A DNA stretch of 7,280 nucleotides from an uncultured Chitinophagaceae bacterium (GTDB lineage Bacteria > Bacteroidota > Bacteroidia > Chitinophagales > Chitinophagaceae). The DNA lies in the NCBI GenBank assembly GCA_946885335.1, contig CAMPGG010000174.1:1-7280 (forward strand), in the 5' to 3' direction. Below, one piece after another: positions 1 through 5,949 of the stretch; position 1 is the first letter of the stretch; each line of letters opens with the position of its first letter. The notes beneath the pieces were generated by a model that was not told the DNA's origin, did no database searches, and worked only from the letters and a program-made list of their open reading frames with translations. The position numbers and the translations under genes were made by a program.

Positions 1-927
1 TATGAACTTTGGTTTAAACAATTGCATCATGAAGCCGATTCTGTAGCCGAAATCATGGGCCGGCCTACGATCAACGACAATTCGCCCGACCTGCAACTGG
101 TAACACATCGGCTTAGCAGGATGGTCACTATTCTGCGGGTGCTGGTTCACCAGATTGATATCATGGAAACCATGACACCTATGGATTTTCTTGATTTCAG
201 GGATATGCTAAGGCCTGCATCTGGTTTTCAAAGCTGGCAGTTTAAACTCCTGGAAGCAAAACTGGGATTGAAATTTGAAAACCGGCATGGACAGGAATAT
301 TATACACACCAATTAAAACCTGAACATGTATCCCTGATTAAGGAAGCCGAATCCGGAAAGTCATTGATTGAATTGGTGAACGACTGGCTTGAAAGAATTC
401 CTTTCTTCCAGGACGAACAAAATTGGAAAAACCTGGAAACTACTTTTGCCCAGGAAGATAAAACAAGCCAGGGCATTGCAGAAGTGTACTGGAAAGAATA
501 CCAGTTTCGGTATGCTAATAGTTTGGCCGAGGCTGAAAAGAATAATGTAGACCATTTTGATGATCTTTTTTTGAAAGAAGGACAAACCAACCGTGCCTTT
601 ACAAGTGCAGCCAACCGCGCCGCCCTTTTTATCATGCTGTACAGGGGTTATCCCATGTTACAATTACCTTTTCAATTGTTAAATAACCTGCTTGAAATAG
701 ACGAACAACTGAGTGCCTGGCGGCACAGGCATATGAACATGGTTCACCGGATGATCGGAACCCGTATTGGCACCGGCGGCAGTACCGGGAAAGATTACCT
801 GAAAGCGGCGGCTGATAAACATTATATTTTCAAAGAGATTGCCCAACTCACCAGTTTTTTGATTGAAAGAAGAAAACTACCCAAACTGCCACCTGAAATT
901 GAACGGATGTTAGGATTTCATTCCTGA
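1..927 (+). CDS. kynA: Tryptophan 2,3-dioxygenase, 5'-truncated by window edge
   Basis: Haem enzyme of the cytosol that opens the indole ring of L-tryptophan with O2 to give N-formylkynurenine, the first step of the kynurenine pathway. The frame is open from base 1 and begins YELWFKQLHHEADSV, the family's N-terminal active-site segment, so the true start and the catalytic His of the HQAYELWFKQ motif lie upstream. The TTG at 22 is an internal Leu codon, not a start. Counting codons from base 1, FRDMLRPASGFQS (R67 matches the substrate-carboxylate Arg, human R144) is at 66-78. WRHRHMNMV has the haem-ligand His at codon 244 (human H328), and GTGGSTG has T258 (human T342). 308 codons are present, so only a few dozen residues are missing. 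The gene ends with three consecutive in-frame stops, TGA TAA TAG. Identity is clear from comparison with remembered human and Xanthomonas enzymes. A functional link to the shape genes downstream is not implied. Confidence 0.95.
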   Translation, partial: YELWFKQLHHEADSVAEIMGRPTINDNSPDLQLVTHRLSRMVTILRVLVHQIDIMETMTPMDFLDFRDMLRPASGFQSWQFKLLEAKLGLKFENRHGQEYYTHQLKPEHVSLIKEAESGKSLIELVNDWLERIPFFQDEQNWKNLETTFAQEDKTSQGIAEVYWKEYQFRYANSLAEAEKNNVDHFDDLFLKEGQTNRAFTSAANRAALFIMLYRGYPMLQLPFQLLNNLLEIDEQLSAWRHRHMNMVHRMIGTRIGTGGSTGKDYLKAAADKHYIFKEIAQLTSFLIERRKLPKLPPEIERMLGFHS

Positions 928-1084
928 TAATAGAAAGAAAGTTTCGCATATGCATAGGGGTATGAAGAAGCTATTTTATATAGAATTGAAGTTGAAATTG
1001 GATACAACTAAAAAAATTACAAACTGTATCTTTAATGTATACTATTAAAAACGGCCTGACGTTATGTAATAAATTCTTCATGCC

Positions 1085-1101
1085 TTGATCATATTTATCA
1101 A
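1085..1101. promoter_or_regulatory. Small inverted repeat upstream of mreB, possible operator
   Basis: TTGAT-N7-ATCAA forms a perfect 5-bp dyad (1085-1089 with 1097-1101) in the A/T-rich spacer between the dioxygenase gene and mreB, about 60 bases before the candidate mreB promoter. The size and symmetry would suit a dimeric repressor or activator. A 5-bp dyad in A/T-rich DNA arises easily by chance, and no second copy was seen in the window. The rest of the spacer 928-1215 shows no convincing gene or terminator. Confidence 0.15.
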
Positions 1102-1158
1102 CCAAACAATTTAATCCTCAAAATAAAATGGCCAACATGGCAAATAGCGTGTGTTTGC

Positions 1159-1190
1159 TTTGTTTATGTAAATAATTTCCTCCAATTTTG
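1159..1190 (+). promoter_or_regulatory. Candidate Bacteroidota promoter for mreB
   Basis: TTTG at 1159-1162 is followed after 20 bases by CAATTTTG at 1183-1190. The Bacteroidota housekeeping promoter is TTTG, about 19-21 bases, then TAnnTTTG, so the -33 box and spacing fit and the -7 box differs only in its first base. Transcription would start near 1195, giving a leader of about 20 bases before the mreB ATG. Short leaders without a Shine-Dalgarno are normal in this phylum, and none is seen here (the bases before the ATG are A/C-rich). Confidence 0.45.
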
Positions 1191-1215
1191 CCAACATTAA
1201 ATCCAATCCAAATAA

Positions 1216-2241
1216 ATGGGACTTTTTAACTGGTTTACACAAGAAATAGCTATTGACCTCGGAACTGCAAATACCCTCATTATACATAATGACGAAGTAG
1301 TGGTGAATGAGCCAAGTATTGTGGCATTGAATAGAAATAATCCGAAAGAAGTATTGGCGGTAGGCAAAAGGGCATTGATGATGCACGAGAAAACGCATGA
1401 AAGCATTCGTACCGTCAGGCCTTTGAAAGATGGTGTGATCGCGGATTTTAATGCAGCGGAATTGATGATCCGGGAACTGATCAAACTGGTTTATCCCAAA
1501 AAACCCTTATTTCCTCCAAGCTGGCGAATGATGATCTGTATTCCTTCTTCCATTACGGAAGTGGAAAAAAGAGCTGTTAGAGACAGTGCGGAACAAGCCG
1601 GTGCTAAAGAAGTTTATTTGATTCATGAACCAATGGCCGCGGCTTTGGGTATTGGAATAGATGTAGAAGAGCCTGTTGGTAACATGATCATTGATATTGG
1701 TGGTGGTACTACCGGCATTACCGTTATTGCACTGGCCGGTATTGTTTGCGATCAGTCAATCAGGATCGCTGGTGATGAATTTACAGCAGATATTATGGAG
1801 GCACTTCGCCGCTATCATAGTTTATTAATTGGTGAACGCACTGCCGAACAAATCAAAATACAGGTGGGTGCAGCTATGAAAGACCTGGAAAATCCTCCTG
1901 ACGATATTCCTGTTAACGGACGTGACCTGGTAACGGGTATTCCAAAACAGATCATGGTTAGTTTCCAGGAAATTGCAGAAGCACTCGATAAAAGCATTTT
2001 CAAAATTGAGGAAGCAATCTTAAAAGCGTTGGAGCAAACTCCCCCGGAGCTGGCTTCGGATATTTATCGCCGTGGTCTTTACCTGACCGGTGGCGGTGCA
2101 TTATTACGTGGATTAGATAAAAGACTTAGTCAAAAGATAAAATTACCTGTGCACGTTGCAGACGATCCACTGAAAAGCGTTGTTAGAGGAACTGGTATTG
2201 CATTAAAAAATTATGACAGGTATCCATTTGTAATGAGATAA
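1216..2241 (+). CDS. mreB: Rod shape-determining protein MreB (bacterial actin)
   Basis: Cytoplasmic actin homologue that binds ATP, forms membrane-bound filaments and directs the lateral-wall synthesis complex. At 341 aa it has the normal family length. Visible motifs are phosphate-1 AIDLGTANT (12-20), connect-1 region EPMAAALGIG (138-147, with E138 in the place of the catalytic Glu), phosphate-2 IDIGGGTTGIT (159-169), and the adenosine motif LTGGGALLRGL (290-300). The short N-terminal MGLFNWF is hydrophobic and may help membrane contact, as the N-terminal helix does in other MreBs. The ATG at 1216 places the first strand directly after this segment, as in relatives, so the start is secure. 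It is first in the shape cluster, 288 bp after the dioxygenase gene, with a candidate promoter just upstream. mreC follows after 69 bp. FtsA or DnaK are excluded by length and motif wording. Confidence 0.97.
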   Translation: MGLFNWFTQEIAIDLGTANTLIIHNDEVVVNEPSIVALNRNNPKEVLAVGKRALMMHEKTHESIRTVRPLKDGVIADFNAAELMIRELIKLVYPKKPLFPPSWRMMICIPSSITEVEKRAVRDSAEQAGAKEVYLIHEPMAAALGIGIDVEEPVGNMIIDIGGGTTGITVIALAGIVCDQSIRIAGDEFTADIMEALRRYHSLLIGERTAEQIKIQVGAAMKDLENPPDDIPVNGRDLVTGIPKQIMVSFQEIAEALDKSIFKIEEAILKALEQTPPELASDIYRRGLYLTGGGALLRGLDKRLSQKIKLPVHVADDPLKSVVRGTGIALKNYDRYPFVMR

Positions 2242-2263
2242 AAGTTTTGAGTATAGAAAAGGG

Positions 2264-2290
2264 TTGCAGGATGAGCCCTGATTACATTTG
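2264..2290 (+). promoter_or_regulatory. Candidate internal promoter before mreC
   Basis: TACATTTG at 2283-2290 matches the Bacteroidota -7 box TAnnTTTG at every fixed position. The only upstream partner is TTG at 2264-2266, 16 bases away, which is slightly shorter than usual, so the -33 half is weak. Transcription would start near 2296, about 15 bases before the mreC ATG. The box lies in the 69-bp mreB-mreC gap and would let mreCD be made separately from mreB. The hexamer TTGCAG occurs twice here, at 2264-2269 and 2288-2293. Confidence 0.4.
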
Positions 2291-2310
2291 CAGACAACCA
2301 GGATCACTTC

Positions 2311-3189
2311 ATGCGTAATATTTTTCTCTTCATCCGTCGTTATTTTAATTTGCTCACATTCTTTATCCTGCAGTTTGTGGCACTATACTTTCTTTTTAAA
2401 TATAACCGGTTTCACCAGGCAAGTTTTTTAGGCATAGCAAACGAAATTACCGGCAGTGTCAATTCACGCTACGATAAGCTGGATGATTATTTTCACCAGG
2501 GCGAAGAAAATCGCCGTGTTCACCGGATGAATGATTCATTATTGAACATCATGCAACAAAATTTCCTGGTACCAGATACAGGCATGCAGGTTAGGGTTGA
2601 TACATTAAGAAGTGACACCATTGAACAATACCGAAGATATTTATGGCGGGAGGCAAAAGTGATTAACAATTCTGTTAGCAGGCAGCGAAACTATATTCAA
2701 TTAAACCGCGGCGCAAATCATGGTATTACTGATAACATGGCTGTCTTGAATTCGGATGGAAGTGTGGTAGGTGTGGTGGTAAATGTGAGTCCTAATTTCA
2801 GCCAGGTAATGAGCCTGCTGCATATTCAGAGTAAAGTAAATGCTTCTCTCAAAAAAACAAAAGAGTTCGGTTCAATAGAATGGGATGGCACGGATCCTAA
2901 ACATTTATTATTAAAAGGTATTCCAAAGAATGAAGAGATCAAAAAAGGAGATACCGTATTAACCAGTGTGTACAGTTATAATTTTCCGCCAGATCATTTA
3001 ATTGGAACGGTTAGCAGTATAATGATAGATAAAACAACAGGTTTATATCTTATTAAAGTGGCAACTAGTGCAAATTTTTATAACCTGCAACAAGTGTTCG
3101 TGGTTGAAAATCTTCACCGGGCTGAGCAAGTTCAACTTGATGAAGAAACAAGAAAAAAAATTGATGAAGTAAAACCAGCTAACCGGTGA
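2311..3189 (+). CDS. mreC: Rod shape-determining protein MreC
   Basis: Bitopic inner-membrane protein whose periplasmic part binds and activates PBP2 and links it to MreB-MreD. At 292 aa it is near the family norm. The layout is a short basic N-terminus, one membrane helix at about 11-30 (rich in F, L, I), a polar region likely to form the coiled coil at about 42-85, then the paired beta domains. The conserved wording RNYIQLNRGANHGI (126-139), GSVVGVVVNVSPNFSQV (150-166), and KKGDTVLTS (211-219) with LIGTVSSI (230-237) fits the MreC domain. The C-terminal tail (about 272-292) is charged and probably disordered. The ATG at 2311 is preceded by AGGA about 8 bases upstream, a weak ribosome-binding match. 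The stop TGA overlaps the mreD start. Confidence 0.95.
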   Translation: MRNIFLFIRRYFNLLTFFILQFVALYFLFKYNRFHQASFLGIANEITGSVNSRYDKLDDYFHQGEENRRVHRMNDSLLNIMQQNFLVPDTGMQVRVDTLRSDTIEQYRRYLWREAKVINNSVSRQRNYIQLNRGANHGITDNMAVLNSDGSVVGVVVNVSPNFSQVMSLLHIQSKVNASLKKTKEFGSIEWDGTDPKHLLLKGIPKNEEIKKGDTVLTSVYSYNFPPDHLIGTVSSIMIDKTTGLYLIKVATSANFYNLQQVFVVENLHRAEQVQLDEETRKKIDEVKPANR

Positions 3190-3719
3190 GTGACCTGTTG
3201 AAAAATATTATCCGTTTCCTGGTATTTATCCTGGTGCAGGTTTTTGTATTGGATAATATTCCGCCATTGCACCAGTTCATTGTGCCGATAATTTATTTCC
3301 TTTTTATTTTATGGTTGCCATTTTCAATCAGTCGTTTCTGGCTAATGGTCATTGGGTTTTTTACAGGTCTCAGTTTAGATTATTTCACCATGACTCCCGG
3401 TTTACATGCAGCGGCCTGTGTATTGATTGCTTATGCAAGACCCTTTGTCATTAATGTGCTGACACCAAAAGATACTTCTGAATTTAATTACCGGGAACCT
3501 TCACCAAAAAGCATGGGATGGACACCTTACCTGGTGTATGCCCTGGTCCTTACTTTTCTGCATAATTTTTACCTGGTGTTTTTAGAGTGGTTAAGTTTTG
3601 GATCTTTCCTCAGTTTTTTATTAAAAGTTTTAGCCACTACCGGCATCAGTATGTTATTGATTATACTTACTGAAATATTATTTCCAAGAAGACTGCGTTT
3701 TCGTACTAATACAGCCTGA
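3186..3719 (+). CDS. mreD: Rod shape-determining membrane protein MreD
   Basis: Small polytopic inner-membrane partner of MreC in the elongation complex. It has 177 aa, the usual size. About six hydrophobic segments can be seen (roughly 7-23, 32-46, 50-66, 72-90, 112-133, 140-165). The most recognisable stretch is GFFTGLSLDYFTMTPGLHA (57-75), equivalent to the GLxxD...PGLHA core of MreD. The start is GTG at 3186, read as Met; it overlaps the mreC stop in the four bases GTGA (3186-3189), which suggests translational coupling. There is no nearby ATG, and the first membrane helix follows at once, so this start is favoured. The gene ends with tandem stops TGA TAA. Sequence identity in this family is low, so the call rests on motif, topology and position between mreC and mrdA. 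Confidence 0.93.
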   Translation: MSDLLKNIIRFLVFILVQVFVLDNIPPLHQFIVPIIYFLFILWLPFSISRFWLMVIGFFTGLSLDYFTMTPGLHAAACVLIAYARPFVINVLTPKDTSEFNYREPSPKSMGWTPYLVYALVLTFLHNFYLVFLEWLSFGSFLSFLLKVLATTGISMLLIILTEILFPRRLRFRTNTA

Positions 3720-3800
3720 TAAGCGTTTTATTCAATATAAGGATTTCTGTTTTCGTTTACTGTCAGACAACTTTATGTATTTATTATTCATCCATACTTT

Positions 3801-3835
3801 TATAATGTTGTAATTTGTAGCGGATTTTTACCGCT
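3801..3835 (+). promoter_or_regulatory. Candidate promoter and leader hairpin upstream of mrdA
   Basis: The 143-bp mreD-mrdA gap holds no gene. TATAAT (3801-3806) overlaps TAATGTTG (3803-3810), a 7-of-8 match to TAnnTTTG, but no TTTG box lies at the right distance upstream, so a promoter is only possible. Just downstream, AGCGG (3819-3823) pairs with CCGCT (3831-3835) around a 7-base loop. It is a small stem followed by a broken pyrimidine run (CCTTTTCT) rather than a clean U tract, so a leader structure is at least as likely as a weak terminator. The mrdA ATG sits at the end of an alternating AT run (3855-3864). Confidence 0.25.
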
Positions 3836-3862
3836 CCTTTTCTCAATTTCCTGAATATATAT

Positions 3863-5944
3863 ATGTCTGTTTTTAATCAATCAAGAAGCTATATTGTTAG
3901 GCTGATTTTTCTCGTAACTTTTATAATCATCAGCGTACAATTATTTAACCTGCAGGTACTTTCCAGCAAGTATAAACAATTGGCTTTGGACAATGCTGTT
4001 TTTCCAAAAAGAGTATTCCCTCCGCGAGGAATAATTTATGATCGCCTGAATCGTCCCATTTTAAATAATACCATCATGTTCGATTTGATGGTGACGCCTA
4101 CCCAGGTTCGCGGAGTTGATACAGCATACTTGTGTCGTTTACTGGAAATTGATACTGCAGAATTCAAACAACGCATTGTTACATCCATCATCCGCAATGG
4201 CCGATATCGTCCATCTGTTTTTGAAGGATTGTTGTCACCAGAAAAACATGCAAGACTGGAAGAAAACATGTGGCGCTTTACAAATGGTTTTTATTTGCAG
4301 GAAAGACCTGTGCGTACCTATCCATATAATGTGGCGGCACAGATCCTGGGTTATATTGGTGAAGTGGACTCCGGAATCATTGCCCGATCTAATAATTATT
4401 ATATACCCGGGGATTATGTAGGCAGAAACGGTTTGGAATCTTATTACGAAGAAATTTTAAGGGGACAACGGGGTATTCAGTATTTAATCAAGGATAATAA
4501 AAACAGGTTGGTCGGCAGGTACGAGAATGGTGAATTTGATACGGCAGCAGTTGCAGGTCGTAACCTGCGTACATATATTGATGTAGAGTTGCAGCAACTG
4601 GCCGAAAAAATGATGAACAATAAAGTAGGCGCCATCGTTGCCATTGAACCAAAAACAGGTGGTATTCTTACAATGGTTTCAGGTCCTAATTTTAATCCGA
4701 ACGATCTCACTGGTTCTGATAAACAAAAAAACTTTGCAAGACTGACACTGGATGTATCCGCACCTTTATTAAACAGGGCTATCAAAGGCCAGTATCCGCC
4801 GGGATCTACATTTAAACCCATTGGTGCATTGGTTGCTTTGGATGAAGGGGTCATTACTCCGTCATTTGGTTATCCATGTGGTGGCGCATATTATGGTTGT
4901 AACCGCCCGGTGCGTTGTACGCATGCCGGCGGAGGCCATGCAGCGAATCTTCGTTTATCCATTGCCAATTCATGTAACGCTTATTATACACATATCTACC
5001 GGCTTACTGTCGATAATCCAAAATATGGAAATGTAAAAGTGGGTTATGCAAAATGGAAAGATTATATGAATGCATTTGGTCTTGGAACAAAGTTGGGTAT
5101 TGATCTGCCGAGTGAGGACAATGCAAATATTCCGGATACTAGTCGTTACAACACCGTATACCGTGGTAGCTGGAGTTCCTGCACAAACTTAACATTGGGT
5201 ATTGGCCAGGATATGATGACAGCTACACCTTTGCAATTAGCCAATGCTATGTGTTTGATCGCTAACAAGGGATATTATTATACGCCACACTTTGTAAAAA
5301 AGATTGATGATGAAACCGAAGCTGATACTATCTTAAATAAATACCGCGTAAAACATGAAGTATTAACACATATCTCTGATGATGCCTTTGAAGAAGTAAT
5401 CAGCGGTATGCAGGATGTGGTTGAAAGAGGAACTGCCCGTTCAGCAGCCATCCCCGGAATAAATGTTGCAGCTAAAACCGGTACAGCGGAAAACTATCGC
5501 ATCATTGAACGCAAACGGGTACAGTTAAAAGATAATTCCGTTTTTGTTTGTTTTGCACCAAGAGAAAATCCAAAGATCGCCATTGCGGTGATTGTGGAAA
5601 ATGCGGGTTATGGCGGTACCTGGGCCGGTCCCATTTCATCCATCCTCATGGAAAAATATTTGAATGATACGCTGCGCCCTGAGCGTTTAGAAAAAGTGGA
5701 AGAGATTGCCAACGCCAACCTGATGCCTTCTTATTTAGAAAGATTACAGTATATAGAAGATTCAATAAGAGCATTCAAATGGTTCGAGATGACGAAAGAC
5801 AGTGCCTATTTAAGAAATTATGTTTTGATAGAGAGGACACAAGTGCCGGCATCTTTGCCAGCAGAAGAAAAATGGCCACCTGTATTCGAGTGGGAAGCCA
5901 TTTTACCTGAAGAAAAATATTTTAAAAACCGGCCATTAGCATAA
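3863..5944 (+). CDS. mrdA: Penicillin-binding protein 2, elongation transpeptidase
   Basis: Class B PBP (D,D-transpeptidase) that cross-links peptidoglycan stems during cell elongation, acting in the periplasm with RodA. It has 693 aa against about 630 in E. coli. A single N-terminal membrane anchor lies at about 10-30. The non-catalytic dimerisation/pedestal domain runs from about 45 to 235, with FPPRGIIYDR (52-61), TYPYNVAAQILGYIGEV (152-168) and GRNGLESYYEE (187-197). The catalytic motifs are S315-TFK (nucleophile S315, K318), SCN at 370-372, and KTGT at 538-541. A Cys/His-rich stretch, C339, C346, C352, H354, H359, lies between the first two motifs. Beyond about 605 a charged, Pro- and Glu-rich tail of some 85 residues follows the transpeptidase fold. 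The ATG at 3863 gives a normal short cytoplasmic N-terminus. rodA begins five bases after the stop. FtsI/PBP3 is less likely given the mre context and wording. Confidence 0.96.
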   Translation: MSVFNQSRSYIVRLIFLVTFIIISVQLFNLQVLSSKYKQLALDNAVFPKRVFPPRGIIYDRLNRPILNNTIMFDLMVTPTQVRGVDTAYLCRLLEIDTAEFKQRIVTSIIRNGRYRPSVFEGLLSPEKHARLEENMWRFTNGFYLQERPVRTYPYNVAAQILGYIGEVDSGIIARSNNYYIPGDYVGRNGLESYYEEILRGQRGIQYLIKDNKNRLVGRYENGEFDTAAVAGRNLRTYIDVELQQLAEKMMNNKVGAIVAIEPKTGGILTMVSGPNFNPNDLTGSDKQKNFARLTLDVSAPLLNRAIKGQYPPGSTFKPIGALVALDEGVITPSFGYPCGGAYYGCNRPVRCTHAGGGHAANLRLSIANSCNAYYTHIYRLTVDNPKYGNVKVGYAKWKDYMNAFGLGTKLGIDLPSEDNANIPDTSRYNTVYRGSWSSCTNLTLGIGQDMMTATPLQLANAMCLIANKGYYYTPHFVKKIDDETEADTILNKYRVKHEVLTHISDDAFEEVISGMQDVVERGTARSAAIPGINVAAKTGTAENYRIIERKRVQLKDNSVFVCFAPRENPKIAIAVIVENAGYGGTWAGPISSILMEKYLNDTLRPERLEKVEEIANANLMPSYLERLQYIEDSIRAFKWFEMTKDSAYLRNYVLIERTQVPASLPAEEKWPPVFEWEAILPEEKYFKNRPLA

Positions 5945-5949
5945 CGCAT

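Noticed and set aside
22..24. TTG as the start codon of the dioxygenase gene
   Set aside because: The frame is open back to base 1, and the upstream residues YELWFKQ are part of the conserved family motif, so the TTG is an internal Leu codon and the gene begins outside the window.
947..954. Palindrome GCATATGC, with CATATG also at the mrdA-rodA junction and inside the dioxygenase gene
   Set aside because: A short palindrome with unrelated surroundings at each copy; no sign of a shared site.
1027..1043. Promoter-like TATCTTTA (1027-1034) and TATACT (1038-1043)
   Set aside because: No TTTG or TTGACA-like partner at a fitting distance upstream. Such boxes are common in A/T-rich DNA, and the 1159-1190 pair is better.
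950..1048. A 32-codon + strand reading frame beginning MHRGMKKLF
   Set aside because: It is Lys- and Ile-rich as expected of random A/T-rich DNA, has no ribosome-binding sequence, promoter or recognisable motif, and is short enough to occur by chance.
928..1084. Transcription terminator after the dioxygenase gene
   Set aside because: Only weak dyads such as AACG-N6-CGTT (1050-1063) were found, with no stable G/C stem followed by a T run.
1128..1175. A 15-codon Cys-rich frame (MANMANSVCLLCLCK) ahead of mreB, possible leader peptide
   Set aside because: It lies upstream of and overlapping the -33 box of the best mreB promoter candidate, so it would not be in that transcript, and no attenuator structure follows it.
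1111..1484. Minus-strand reading frames at 1111-1398 and 1197-1484 crossing the mreB start
   Set aside because: They are antisense shadows of mreB and its upstream region, with no family-like sequence, and they overlap each other in different frames.
4116..5036. Alternative frames inside mrdA on both strands (4116-4421 +, 4477-4854 -, 4821-5036 +)
   Set aside because: All lie within the intact PBP2 gene, and their translations show no recognisable domain or signal.
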